From: Eurosta solidaginis
Lineage: Eukaryota; Arthropoda; Insecta; Diptera; Tephritidae
Assembly (NCBI RefSeq): GCF_040869045.1
Contig: NC_090319.1
Span: 378,835,601-378,899,600 of the forward strand
DNA length: 64,000 nucleotides
Direction: 5' to 3'
Positions within the stretch are counted from its first letter, which is position 1, and every line of letters begins with the position of its first letter. The notes beneath the pieces were generated by a model. It was not told the DNA's origin. It made no database searches and was given only the letters and a program-made list of their open reading frames with translations. The translations under genes and the position numbers were made by a program. Below are positions 11,233-23,277 of the stretch, one piece after another.

Positions 11233-12430
11233 CTATATGCCTTTTATCATACAAATTAGGACGGACCTACTGATCACTTATCACCTAATTATTCATAATA
11301 AATGTTAAATACTCTGCCATATAAGCATTCTTTGCCTTAAAACTACATTCATTTCAATTTCTCACCCGAAATTTATAAGATTTAATAAAATGAAAACCGA
11401 AAAATCAAAACAAATATATTTCTACCATAAAATCTTACATACACAAATATACTACAATTATTATCATACAATTAATTCAAGATACATATGCTATCTCCAC
11501 AAATATTTGTCGCCACTGCAGTATTTTCAATTTAATAATCTTTTGTAAGGCCAACAAATGCATGCCATAAAGCGACCGAATAAATGTGGTAGCAAAACGA
11601 AACAAAAAAAAAAAAAAAAATCACTATCCCACTTGATAAGCTTTTATTGCTTTGTGCTTGTATGGACCACAATAGCTTCATACGTACGAGCGCCATAATA
11701 AAGCCTATGCAAAGAGCACGAATTCCTGCAATAATATTTGCCATTTATGCTACGCCATGCCATAGAGCAGCAGGATAATAACGCGATAATAACACATTTA
11801 GCGTTGCCTTTTTCATTATTTATGCGGTTAATCTTTTGCTTTGACTTCGCATAATGGCAGCTATAAAATGTGCAGCAGCAGCACCACCACCACCAACACC
11901 CGACATAGTCGCATGCCTTTGCACAACAAATAAAATTCGAGTAAAAAAATGCAGCAATAAAATGCTTCAAAAAGTGAAATGAACACAAGTAAAGCTATGA
12001 TAGCTTATCATAAAAAAAAAAAAAATATATGTGTATACAAATACATACAACAGTAGTGGGGAAAATTGCAAATATTTTTTTTATTTCCTCTCTTAATCAA
12101 AAAATAAAATATATTATAAGAATTAGAAAACTGCTCATATTCCAAATCCTAGTATGAGGAGTTTATAGTGTCATAAACTTTAAGATTTTATTTTAAATGT
12201 GAATAGCTTATACGATGTCCACTATTTCATTGTTCGGTTTCAAAATGTGTGGCGAACTAATTCAAATTAAGATGATTTTAAAAAGAGCTCGCAGTCTGGC
12301 AGAAAGGTAAGCCAAACACATAAGCAAATTAATACAGTGGCTAGTGTTAAACACTTCGACACATCACTATGCCACTGGTAAGCAAATGTTGCACAACTAC
12401 AACGTCAATGTAAAAAAATGAGACAAAAAA
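11233..12430. other. non-coding stretch, no gene seen
   Basis: Low-complexity A runs at 11606 and 12011, a cagcagcagcaccacc microsatellite-like patch near 11871-11890 and no recognisable domain on either strand. Could be host intergenic or intronic DNA. Confidence 0.5.
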
Positions 12431-13158
12431 CAAGCAAAGGTGTCTAAGTTCGGGTGTCACCGAACATTATATACTCAGCGTGAGCTTCAATTGTACATTT
12501 CATTTCAGATAAATTACTTTTCTACATAACACGTGGCACCGCCCGTTTAAACAAAAATGTTTCCCCATTTTCTCTTACAATAAAACTTGATAAGTGAAAT
12601 ATCATTGATTCAAAAATATTTTTGCTAAGTTATAGCTTATTATTCTAGTCGACGACCCATCTAAACTTATTTTATGTCTAAGTTGCCGTGGCCTTAAACT
12701 GATCCCGTCCATTCCTACAAGAAATATTTTCTACTATAGGAAACATTTGTGTACCCAATTTTATTACGGTCCAATAATTTTTCTTCGAGTTATGACTCCC
12801 GAAACATAGAAAATTGCTTAGTCATAAAAGGGGCGGTGCCACGCCCATTTAAAAAATTTTTTTCAAATTTTTATCAAGACTCAATATAAGTCCACTTTTC
12901 AAATTTCAGCTTTCTAGGTGTATTATTTACTAAATAATCAGGTTTTTTGTGTTTTTCAAAATGTTATATATATAAAAAGTGGGCGTGGTTATCAGCGGAT
13001 TTCGCTCATTTTCAATACCAATCTATTCTGGGTCCAGATAAGCTCGTGTACCAATTTTGTTGAAGAGATCTCAATATTATACCTGTACAATACCTGTACA
13101 ACCAACCGTTATCCAATCAAAGTTAATATACTCTATGTGCAAAGGACGCTGAGTATAA
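12431..13158 (+). mobile_element. family X, short subfamily, copy B
   Basis: Starts with the same hairpin block (ctaagttcgggtgtcaccg) and tatactcagcgtgagct, and ends ctctatgtgcaaaggacgct then gagtata. About 730 bp, lacks the 130-bp minisatellite, and its interior differs from copies A, C and E although it keeps one ggggcggtgccacgccc palindrome (about 12830-12846) and an aaaagtgggcgtggttatca block. A second, inverted and truncated member is at 19076-19293. Confidence 0.7.
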
Positions 13159-13192
13159 TAACATGCGTACATATGCACATCCGCTAAGAGCG

Positions 13193-13523
13193 TGAGATGA
13201 TATTACACATGCTTGTACACAGCAACGAAGAGCGCAAACAACATTACTCACACATATACAAAGAACACAACAGCGAATATGAAATGCAAATGATGAGGGA
13301 ATTAAATAGGCAACAATCTAGAAGAAAAATGTAGATTCTGGGATAAGTAGGCAACCGACGTAACTGCAAGTATAAAAGCAGGAGTATTAAGTTCTCCGAC
13401 CATAGTAGTACTATAAATAAAAATCATTTTGCATGCAGCACATTTAAGTTAATTTATTCGACAGTTCAATTATTCGAAAGATAAAAGAAAGAACAAGGAT
13501 TTATCGAAATAAGTTTTATCACA
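13193..13523 (+). repeat. possible solo LTR, Ty3/gypsy-like
   Basis: A segment running from tgagatgatattacac to gttttatcaca with a TATA-like agtataaaagcag near 13371 and aataaaaatc near 13414 has the layout of a promoter and poly(A)-bearing LTR. Its ends show weak inverted similarity (tgata / tatca). I found no target duplication, so this is tentative. Confidence 0.35.
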
Positions 13524-13559
13524 ATAAGAAATTTAATAAAAAAAAAAAAATAAAAATAT

Positions 13560-13796
13560 GAGGTTGGAAACCCTCCGAAGAGATTTAGGGCCAAGCTTCT
13601 CTTCCAATTTACTTCGTGCTCCTTTTAATTTTCCTTACAAATTGGCTGTACGGGACCTACATGTTCTATGCCGCTTAGGAAAACTTTCTTCTAATTCTAA
13701 ACTTGTTTTAAAATTTCGATGTTGCTTTGCCCGGGGGTGAACCCAGGATATTCGGTGTGGTAGGCAGAGCTAGCTACCACCACACCACGGCGGCCG
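13560..13796 (-). mobile_element. tRNA-derived SINE, internally deleted copy
   Basis: On the minus strand it begins ggccgccgtggtgtggtgg, with a box-A-like tRNA region, then tgggttcacccccggg as a box-B-like motif, then gcaaagcaacatcgaaattt, and ends with the conserved cttcggagg-type 3' block. The middle third found in the 25038-25404 copy is missing. An A/T-rich tail lies at its left, consistent with retroposition. It is the most internally deleted of the four copies seen here. Confidence 0.75.
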
Positions 13797-14742
13797 TAAA
13801 AAATAGAGCTGTTAAGAAAATAAGAATAAATTATAGATTATTGTATAGATTAGTCATAGGACCTTAGACTATCAAAACTACTCTTATTGATATAAGAAAT
13901 AAGACGATAATTTCTTATTGCTTCTGTTGATGTATGTGTATATAAAAGACTTTAAGTTCTTATTTGTACAAAAATTTGTTTAATAAATTGAGAATATGCA
14001 TTATAGTTCAGTTCAACATACCCCATCTTAAAGTTATTGACATCAAAAAAAGAAAAAAAAAAAAAAATATGAAGCAGTCGCAGTGTGATCAGCTTTAACC
14101 TACAGCCCTAAAATAAGCATTTCGTAATTTGCTGCTATCAAATGAATGATGAGTGAATTACGTAAACGAATTGTTTATGATAATTTTTAGGTCAGTTGTG
14201 GCTATTAGAAGATGCGCTCCAGAAATCGCTCACGTGGAATTCTCATCCAGATGCTAGCTTAAACAAAGCATCTGCATCGCCCAAAATAGTATACTGGACA
14301 TAGTCGTCCTTGTTTCCTTAGTTTGGTGGCCAAAGTCTACGCAAAGAAGAGCGATAGCAAAACTAAGCAAATTGCATTAACTGTATTGGCCTAACGAGTG
14401 CGAACAAGCAGAGGAGCAATACCTCCCGTCACTATTATGATGGAGAAACGGCAAAATTTGCTGCAAAACGACTTCACAATTTTTTTGAGCTTAAGACCGA
14501 AAATATGACAGGGCATATGAAAAAAAAAAATAAAAATGGATTGAAAATCCTATACTGCAACTACGTGGTGTAGTGGCTTTACATTCAGAACCTCAAGGAA
14601 TTTTGAGGCGTCTATTGTGGACAAAACTCTTTGAGAAACTGGAAAGCTCTATCATGTTCCTGACTTAGAGGTCTAGTTCACGAATAGATTAGAATTTGAT
14701 GACGGTAAAAATTGGGCTAGCATCTATGGGCTGAGCGTAAAA
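13797..14742. other. unassigned stretch with LTR-like promoter features
   Basis: Contains tgtatataaaagac near 13935 and ttaataaattgag near 13980, a TATA/poly(A)-signal pair like that at 13193-13523, but no recognisable termini. A second A-rich run is at 14045. The remainder has no coding signal I can support. Confidence 0.4.
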
Positions 14743-15244
14743 AAATCGATGCCAATGGGCTGCTACCCCAATATTTTGCAGGCAGAAATTGAGATAATGG
14801 AAGTAAGCAATAGATATCGTCAACGGAGAGCCTCATCCTCGCGAAGTGTCCTAATTGCGTGAGACAGTCACGCAGCCGTGCATTCTTCTCCAGCTACTTC
14901 TAGGTTAGTGGATGAATGGATTGGTGTCCTAAATTATCTGGCATCGAAAACAAGGTTTTGTTAGGAAGGTGCCTAGGCGTTAGATACAGGAATATAATGT
15001 GCAGGTAGACTATGTACATAGTTAGGTAAGCCAAGGTGCTTTAGCAGCATTTTATGGACCAACGAAGGCACGCATAAATGGAGCCATAAGTTACTTGGAA
15101 GGAAAGCAATTCAGATATTACTGGATTAAATGCTAATGGGAAGGAGAGGCCAAATTTTTAGTACTCCCAGAAAAGAGAGTATAAGTCAAACTTGTTAATC
15201 TAAGCATAGAGGACCTACAACTTCTCACTGTAGTCTACAAAATC
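14743..15244 (+). repeat. 502-bp exact direct duplication, left copy
   Basis: Identical in sequence and length to 15608-16109 (constant offset 865 bp at both ends, no difference seen by eye). It begins aaatcgatgccaatgggc and ends gtctacaaaatc. No coding function recognised. Confidence 0.9.
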
Positions 15245-15613
15245 GATAAGAAGCCGATACCAAATACCAATTACCAATAAATCAGGAAATGCGAAATTTT
15301 TTGTTGTAGTATGTGTGCACACGGATACTAGCTAAAAAGTTTTCAGCAATTTATGCATGCCTGCTTGAAGTAAAGCGAAAACTGATTCACTTTGCTAACT
15401 CTCAGCCGCTGCGCTCACACGATATTTAGGCGAATAATAGGGATTACGATCCCGGGACTCTGGTTCATTTTTTAGTCCCAATAATCCTGAGATTATTGGA
15501 CTTTAACCTCGAGACTGTTCAAAATAGCATACTGATATTCATTTAAATAATTTAGGGCCAATTTCACACAGAGGCTTAATGAAATAATTAGTCAAGTTTT
15601 CTACATTAAATCG
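15245..15613 (+). repeat. inserted copy of the 17.9-18.9 kb sequence
   Basis: Between the two 502-bp copies. Its first bases (gataagaagccgat) match the CGATAA array at about 17940-17953; the rest (15258-15613) is identical to 18541-18896 with constant offset 3283. It therefore looks like a copy of the downstream region in which the interval 17954-18540 was skipped. It ends inside the MITE-like inverted repeat, whose right half exists only at the downstream locus, which points to the downstream locus as the source. Confidence 0.8.
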
Positions 15614-16109
15614 ATGCCAATGGGCTGCTACCCCAATATTTTGCAGGCAGAAATTGAGATAATGGAAGTAAGCAATAGATATCGTCAACGGAGAGCCTCA
15701 TCCTCGCGAAGTGTCCTAATTGCGTGAGACAGTCACGCAGCCGTGCATTCTTCTCCAGCTACTTCTAGGTTAGTGGATGAATGGATTGGTGTCCTAAATT
15801 ATCTGGCATCGAAAACAAGGTTTTGTTAGGAAGGTGCCTAGGCGTTAGATACAGGAATATAATGTGCAGGTAGACTATGTACATAGTTAGGTAAGCCAAG
15901 GTGCTTTAGCAGCATTTTATGGACCAACGAAGGCACGCATAAATGGAGCCATAAGTTACTTGGAAGGAAAGCAATTCAGATATTACTGGATTAAATGCTA
16001 ATGGGAAGGAGAGGCCAAATTTTTAGTACTCCCAGAAAAGAGAGTATAAGTCAAACTTGTTAATCTAAGCATAGAGGACCTACAACTTCTCACTGTAGTC
16101 TACAAAATC
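15608..16109 (+). repeat. 502-bp exact direct duplication, right copy
   Basis: Right partner of 14743-15244. The junction with the inserted segment shares aaatcg between the end of one and the start of the other, a short microhomology. Confidence 0.9.
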
Positions 16110-17860
16110 ACCTAAGTAAATTCAATATATGGGAAGTATATGTAAGTAATTCGCTTTTATGAGCTGGATAATGAAACGCTGGTTAACATTCGGGGAGAAA
16201 CTCTTCTATTAAGGTAATGTGACGCTTACTCTCCTCATGATCTGGAGTAAAAAGCCTGAAGAGTTTCCTGAATAATTGTAATAATAAAAATTTACCGACT
16301 TCTTTTGGGGATATTTACAGGTACGCTCTTGAGCTTTATGAGATATCTGCTTTTTCTATTGGGAAGCGGTGCTCGGTTAAAAAGTTGCCTGCTAGTATGC
16401 GCCAATTATTGATAAGCTGGAGTTAAAGTGAGTACAATTATATGTACGTTTGTACATAATTTAACCCACAATGATCATAAAAATGTGCCTCCAAATCGTC
16501 CTCATCGCTGTGGTTTTAGCCGAGGCAATGGAGACGTCCTGCAAGGGCGCAAGACAGCTATTTATGATATTGCTATTGTTTGCCTCAAAGCCACACTTCT
16601 TCTCAAGTAATGTGTATATATATATGAGTATGTGCACTCTATTCAAAACAATTTTTTTATATTAATTTGTTTTTATTAAATTCCATAATAAAGAAACTCC
16701 CAGCTTTTTACCATCATTTAAAATGTTTACATTTTCAAACTTCCTGTGATGCACTGCTTACAACCATAATAATTTGCTCATTTCAGTGCTTTTTATATGG
16801 CGCCTTTATGTAATTTTGTTGCAGGTAAACTAACGGAACTGTGCTCCTCAGCTGTATGCTAAGCCGTATAAATTGTGTATAAATAATAAAGATGGTAGAT
16901 GGGCATAGTAATTGAAATGATATGAGAAAGCAATGTTGGCTATGGCAGCAGCAGAGAGTCTTATAAAATTTTGAATGTGTATATGTGTAAGTGTCTCATA
17001 TGTGGTAACAAATATGCTGGCCTATAATACTGCTTCCAAGCATATAACGTACGCACATATAATAAGAACAACGAGTATAATTCACAGCCTTGTGTGGCAT
17101 GCTCGTGAAACATTTTGAAGCAGTTTAGCTACAGTTGCTTTTGTTGTAGTTTGTTGTTGGTGTACAAGTATCTGCGTATGGCACGTTTTCAACATAAACA
17201 ACATTGTACCTCCATACAAGCTATGCCATGCTATGTTTAATGCCATTGTTTTGGTTGTTACTGCTGTTATTGTTCTATGACACAACATTGCCCATAGGCA
17301 ATTCCTTGCAGTTCATGCTTTAGCTGTTGCTTTCTCATTGTTAGCCTTCTATTTGACTGTAATAACGACCAAAGAGGATAAGCCCGAGTAGTGGCGCAGT
17401 CACCGTTGGGCGCATCAGCAATTGCAGCAACTGCAGTCGGAAATGGCGGTAAGCAGCAATTTATATTAGCATTAAACAACAAAGAAAATATACAAACAAA
17501 CAATAAAAAGGGAGAAAAAAAAAATATGGGAAACAACAATAAGTACAGCAAACGACATCTAAGCCCACAGCTAAAATGCAATAATATGTATAAATATGTA
17601 CTTAAATAAATATATGTATGTATGAATTTTTTTGCTGTTTTCTGTTTTATTGCTTCGCAATTATGTTGTTGTTCTTTAACGGTGTATTTTAATGCGGTTT
17701 TATGGAGTCACTCTCACTAAGCATATCCGCTTGTGGTAAGTCAACTAGCCAAACCTGCGATGCTCTTAATTTGGAGAGAAACTGATTTCCATAGCAACAT
17801 ATTACATTTGGGGCAATTGATGTCCTAAAGAGTACTGATAAGATACGGTGTTTTGCGTGG
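16110..17860. other. unique-looking non-repetitive stretch
   Basis: No transposon recognised. Apart from the small ORF at 16471-16665 it holds a CAA/GCA-rich area (17390-17480) of low complexity. This is one of the better candidates for host single-copy DNA in the window. Confidence 0.4.
16471..16665 (+). CDS. possible signal-peptide exon, unproven
   Basis: ATG at 16471 sits in a fly-like start context (cccacaATG). The first 26 residues form a basic start, a hydrophobic core rich in V, L, I and A, and an AEA-type cleavage region, i.e. a plausible signal peptide. The local sequence is more GC-rich than its surroundings. A GT that could act as a splice donor (tctcaa/gtaatg) occurs near 16607, after which the translation becomes low-complexity. 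An overlapping ORF in another frame is equally long, no partner exon was identified, and the length is within chance expectation. Confidence 0.22.
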   Translation: MIIKMCLQIVLIAVVLAEAMETSCKGARQLFMILLLFASKPHFFSSNVYIYMSMCTLFKTIFLY

Positions 17861-17861
17861 A

Positions 17862-18450
17862 AACTTTAAAATCGATATTTCATCAATAAAAGATTGATAA
17901 GAAGTTGATAACTCATGAATAACAAACTGATAGCAATTCGATAAGAAGCCGATAACCCCACGATAAGAAACGGAGAACTAGTCCAAAAACCTGTGGAAAA
18001 GAAATCGTTAACACGTAGATAAGATATAGAAAGCTCGTCGATAAAAAAACGATGGCTCGTCAATAAACAATCGATAACGTTGTTGTCGATAGCAAACCGT
18101 TGAAACTTAGATAATAAATTTGATAACACGTCAAAACCTCGTTGGTAGCAAATCGATAGCTCACCGATAATGAGTTAGCTACAAACCTTTTACTTATCGA
18201 TAAATAACCGATAACAATTCTATAACAAACCGATAGCATTGGGATAAAACTCCAGCGTACGCCCAAAAACTCGACGATAAGAAATCGATAACTCGACGAA
18301 AAGAAATCGATTACACCAACACTCGTCGATAAATTAGTTATCAATAACACACCGTTTAAACTTCGACAAAAAAACTGGAAATCGTGTCGAAAAATTGTTA
18401 ATGTTAATATTTTCGCTTATAAACCGACAAAACTTCAATAAAAATCGGAT
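17862..18450 (+). repeat. CGATAA-rich degenerate tandem array 1
   Basis: Dozens of imperfect units built on aaatcgataactcgtcgata, with spacing around 20 bp and much drift. Units read in the plus orientation. Related arrays are at 39975-40560, 42400-42930 and 46730-47090. ORFs across it on the minus strand are artefacts of the repeat. Confidence 0.8.
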
Positions 18451-18540
18451 AATTAACCGACAGCTTCTCAGAATCGGTATTGCCGAAACTATACCGAAAT
18501 TGCAGCGAAAATCTGCAGGGAATTGCGTATACGTAACAAT

Positions 18541-18896
18541 TACCAAATACCAATTACCAATAAATCAGGAAATGCGAAATTTTTTGTTGTAGTATGTGTG
18601 CACACGGATACTAGCTAAAAAGTTTTCAGCAATTTATGCATGCCTGCTTGAAGTAAAGCGAAAACTGATTCACTTTGCTAACTCTCAGCCGCTGCGCTCA
18701 CACGATATTTAGGCGAATAATAGGGATTACGATCCCGGGACTCTGGTTCATTTTTTAGTCCCAATAATCCTGAGATTATTGGACTTTAACCTCGAGACTG
18801 TTCAAAATAGCATACTGATATTCATTTAAATAATTTAGGGCCAATTTCACACAGAGGCTTAATGAAATAATTAGTCAAGTTTTCTACATTAAATCG
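18541..18896 (+). repeat. 356-bp source copy of the 15258-15613 segment
   Basis: Identical to 15258-15613. Here the sequence continues into the right half of an inverted repeat, so this is the more complete copy. Confidence 0.88.
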
Positions 18897-19040
18897 CTAA
18901 TTGAACTCAATCTTCGATACAAAATACAAATTCTTAATTATTGAACACCCAAACGAGTGAAAGGCCCTGTATGAAAAGGGAAACTTAATTTTTTCATTAA
19001 ATATAATTGTGATTCGATTAAGTTTCTGTGTGAAAACGGT
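18838..19040. mobile_element. MITE-like inverted repeat
   Basis: Left arm gggccaatttcacacag then agg cttaatgaaat; right arm, reverse complemented, accgttttcacacagaaa then cttaatcgaatc. The shared core TTTCACACAGA..CTTAAT is inverted over about 200 bp with an AT-rich centre. No clear target duplication, so the class is unknown. Confidence 0.5.
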
Positions 19041-19075
19041 ATAAGATAAATAAGTTTAAAATGGTCGTAGACTAG

Positions 19076-19293
19076 AATAATAAACTATAACTTAACAAAA
19101 AATAGTTTTGAATCAATGATATTTCACTTATTAGATTTTACTGTAAGAGGAAATGGGGAGACATTTTTCTTTTAAACGGGCGGTGCCAGGTGTTATGTAG
19201 AAAAGTAATTTATCTGAAATGAAATGTACAATTAAAGCTCACGCTGAGTATATAATGTTCGGTTACACCCGAATTTAGACACCTTTACTTGTT
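19076..19293 (-). mobile_element. family X short subfamily, truncated inverted copy
   Basis: Reverse complement matches 12431-12650: the opening ctaaattcgggtgtaaccg block, tatactcagcgtgagct, and the downstream phrases through the aagtgaaatatcattgat region. Only the 5' third is retained. Confidence 0.75.
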
Positions 19294-19663
19294 TATTTTG
19301 ATACAGTGAAAATATGGAGGAGAATATCCAAAGATATAGCCTCCGCAAATTTTAACTTTTAATTCTAATCATCGCCGCATTATTTTTTCCATACAAATTC
19401 AGTGAAGAACTTTCAAGTTTTTATAAAAAGTGTAACAAAGCATTCACCCTTAGTTCACCAATCACTTTCCATACACACGCTTTTAGGAAAATGAATGGTC
19501 TTCAAATATGTTCTTATAGTTTCCATTTTAAGTTGAGTCGTTTAGTAGATATTCGATGATACAAATCAACCCCAAGATATGCGTAGTTCCCCACGCCGCT
19601 TGTATAGAAAGCCCCAAGTCACCTATGGGCACATTAACATTAAAATAAAAAGCTAAATTTATT
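19294..19663. other. spacer, nothing recognised
   Basis: About 370 bp of AT-rich sequence between two family X copies with no ORF or repeat I can identify. Confidence 0.4.
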
Positions 19664-21306
19664 TGAGGAAGGCTAAGTTTGGATGAAATCGAACATTACA
19701 TACTCAGCTGAGAGATTTGGAGACAAAATAAAGGAAAATCAACATGTAGGAAAATGAACCTAGGGTAACCCTGGAATGTGGTTGTATGACATGTATATCA
19801 AATGAAAGGCACTAAAGAGTATTTTAAAAGGGAGTGAGCCTTAGTTTTATAGGTGGACGCCTTTTCGAGACGTCGCCATAATGGTGGACCAGGGGTGACT
19901 CTAGAATGTGTTTGTACGATATGTGATATGGGAGTGAGCCTTAGTTCTGTAGGTGGACGTCTTTTCGAGATATCGCCATAAAGATGGACCAGAGGTAACT
20001 GTATAATACGGTTTAACGATATGGGTTTCAAATTAAAGGTATTAATGAGGGTTTTAAAAGGGAGTGGCCCTTAGTTGTATATGTGAAGGCGTTTTCGAGA
20101 TATCGATCAAAATGTGGACCCGGGTGACCCAGAACATCACCTGTCGGGTACCGCTAATTTATTTATATATGTAATACCACGAAAAATATTCCTGCGAAGA
20201 TTCCAAGGGCTTTTGATTTCGCCCTGCAGAACTTTTTCATTTTCTTCTACTTAATATGGTAGGTGTCACACCCATTTTACAAAGTTTTTTTCTAAAGTTA
20301 TATTTTGCGTCAATAAACCAATCCAATTACCATGTTTCATCCCTTTTTTTATATTTGGTATAGAATTATGGCATTTTTTTCATTTTTCACAATTTTCGAT
20401 ACCGAAAAAGTGGGCATGGTCATAGTCGGAGTTCGGCCATTTTTATACCAAGATAAAGTGAGTTCAGATAAGTACGTGAACTAAGTTTAGTAAAGATATA
20501 TCGATATCAAGTTATCGTGTTAACGGCCGAGTGGAAGGACAGACGGTCGTCTTTGTATAAAAACTGGGCGTGGCTTTAACCGATTTCGCCCATTTTCACA
20601 GCAAACAATTATAGTCATAAAATTTATGCCCCTAACAAATTTCACAAGGATTGGTTAATTTTTGTTCGACTTATGGCATTAAAAGTTATTACATTTTTTA
20701 TTAAAATTTGACTATAACATAATTTTTTTTAAGGCGGGGTGGTCGTCATCCGATTTTGCTAATTTTTGTTTAGCATACATATAGGAATAAAAGTAACGTT
20801 CTTGCCAAACTTAATCATGATAGCTTCAACGACTGCCAAATTACGGCTTGCAAATCTTTCAAATTACCTTCTTTAAAAAGTGGGCGGTGCCACGCCCTTT
20901 GCCCAAAATTTTACTAATTTTCTATTTTGCGTCATAAGGTCAACCCATCTACTAAGTTTCATCGCTTTATCCGTCTTTGGTAATGAATTATCGCATTTTT
21001 TCGGTTTTTCGAAATTTTCTATATCGAAAAAGTGGGCGTGCTTATATTCCGATTTCGTTCATTTTAAATAGCGATCTGAGATGAGTGCCCAGGAACATAC
21101 ATACCAAATTTCATCAAGATACCTCAAAATTTACTCAAGTTATCGTGTTTACGGACGGACGGACGGACGGACTGACATGGCTAAATAAATTTCTTTTTTC
21201 GCCCACAACATATTGATAAATATAAGTCGATTAGTTTACGGCTTTATGGATTACCGTTATGCGAACAAAGCTAATATACTCTGTGAGCTCTGCTCAACTG
21301 AGTATA
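19664..21306 (+). mobile_element. family X dispersed repeat, copy C
   Basis: Opens gaggaaggctaagtttgg and tactcagctgagag; closes gagctctgctcaactgagta. It carries only about three 130-bp units (one internally deleted near 19925) instead of the 25 in copy A, so it probably reflects the more usual form. The 3' body matches copy A, including the aaaagtgggcggtgccacgc palindrome near 20877 and a ggacggacgg run at 21151. Confidence 0.8.
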
Positions 21307-22279
21307 AAAACAAGCACAACACGAAAAAAAACAAATTGAAATATTTGTGGAACGATTTTTGCTAATGGTATCCAAAGGTTTCTACTGCACCAAACCTAAA
21401 AGTCAAGTCATATTTGCGAAGTTGTTTCCACTTTTGCCACTTTAGGCTAACAAAAATCTGAAAATATTTTTGAACCCAAAACAGCACTATAATTTCTCGA
21501 ATGTTTTGACGTAGTGAACCTGAATTTGCAGTAAAAACAGTCCTGGTGGAAATGCGTGAAGATTAACGAAGAATAAAAAGGAGAGGGAAATTGAATGAGC
21601 CGATTAAGGTAAACTAGTAAATGCAAAGGGTCAGAATGTCAGACCAATGTATCTCCAGTTTGATCATACGGCTGGATTTACTTCATATTTGTCTCAGCCT
21701 TTCCAGGGTTAGCCAGAGCTGTCTAAAATAAAGGTCTGATAAGCCAAGGTTTTTTTTCGCCATCAGCTAAATCTAGAAGCTCTGATTTGTTAAAGCATCG
21801 TTGCTGTAAAATCTGCTGCCATAGTGTGGTAGCTTGCTACCGTCATATTTTTACACCAGCCACCTATTTCTGTTCAACGGGCCCATCTTTAGGCAAATAA
21901 ATGTTGGATCTTAGGACCGTGCACCGTCAATGCCGAGTTTTCGTGTTAAAAGCCACCTAGATACTCATCCGCAACTTCATGATATTGTTAGAGATCGTCA
22001 GTGATCTCATTGACATCAGCAATATGTTTTCATATTCCTCAGGCGTGGAAAATGGGATACTCTGAAGATACAGTCATTCAGTTGCGTTGACTAAAACTTT
22101 TTAATTTCAGGAAAAGGAAATAAATCTTCCCAAAAAGGGAAATAAAATGACAGGCGTTATTTTCATGCCCATTAGTTCATATTTAAGAAACACATTTATG
22201 TAGTTTTTGTATGACACTGAAAAAAGCAATGCTGCAGATAATTCAAAAGCAACACTTAAACTTATGAGTGGGAGTATTG
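21307..22279. other. unassigned stretch
   Basis: No recognised element or coding signal. The right end probably grades into the 5' untranslated region of the RTE LINE at about 22280. Confidence 0.4.
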
Positions 22280-22689
22280 TCAAATGAGATTCTTTGTGGA
22301 GGGTGGAGCCCCACGAAAGTGGGGAAAGCTTCTGACCGCCATTCACCTGGGAATGGCCAGAGCGATTCTTTTGCATGCGGTTCAAGCAGCTCACTACTGC
22401 CGGTCGCTTGCGGCCAAGTATACTCTGGGTAGCCGCTAAACATCCGTTTAGCGGTGAGCTAATGTGAGAAGGCGACAACCTGGCTAGGCCACTCTGACAT
22501 AATCGGTTTAAGGGCTAGCCGTGGGAGATCTCATCGGCAGCGTTTGTACACCTCTAGGTGCGGCTGCAAGCGGGCGTCTGTCTTGGAGCAAGCGGCTCGC
22601 TATATAAACGTGCAAGTAATAAGTATTTACACCCCCGCTGAGCGGGTTGTGCGCTGGGCTTGGGACCCGCCACGTAAAACCATACTCCA

Positions 22690-23277
22690 ATGAAATATAA
22701 CAACAAGCCTCGGATAAATACACTCTCTATTGATGACGACCATGGCAAACGTTTGAAGGACAATGAATTGAGGGCGTGCACCTGGAACGTCCGCTCCCTG
22801 AATGGGATTGGTGCAGATGCCCGGCTGGTTGATGTCCTCGTCAAAGCAAAATCTGACATCACCGCCAACCAAGAAATGCGCTGGACGAAGCAAGGAAGAA
22901 AGAAGATCAAAAATTGTGACATCTATTGGAGTGGCCATACGAATAAGCGGAGTTTCGGCGTCGGATTCGTGGTGGGAGAGAGACTTTGTCGCCAAGTACT
23001 GGCGTTCACGCTTGTTGACGAGCGTCTCACCGCTATCCGAGTAAAAGCAAAATTTTTTAATATATCATTCATCTGCGCCCATGCGCCGACAGAGGAGAAA
23101 GACGATGAGGTGAAAGATACTTTTTATGAACAACTAGAACGCACATACGAGCGCTGTCCCCGTTATGATATAAAAGTCGTGCTTGGCGAGTTTAACGCCA
23201 GGGTGGGCAAAGAAGGTGTTTTGGCCCTACAGTCTGAAAATTCAGCCTACACAATGAAACTTCTTCTAACGAACTGA
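22690..23277 (+). pseudogene. RTE LINE apurinic-like endonuclease, first part
   Basis: Endonuclease that nicks target DNA to start reverse transcription. Recognisable blocks: WNVRSLNG near residue 33, a QEMRW motif carrying the metal-binding Glu, YWSGH, CAHAPTEEKDDE, and LGEFNARVG near residue 176. In active relatives that last block normally reads GDFNA, so the Asp to Glu change is a likely loss-of-activity mark. The frame is lost at about 23230-23265 and the domain continues in another frame from about 23268. Confidence 0.8.

Noticed and set aside
14743..16109. LTR retrotransposon with 502-bp LTRs
   Set aside because: The copies lack TG...CA ends, the segment between is only about 360 bp and matches a nearby locus, and no target duplication is seen.
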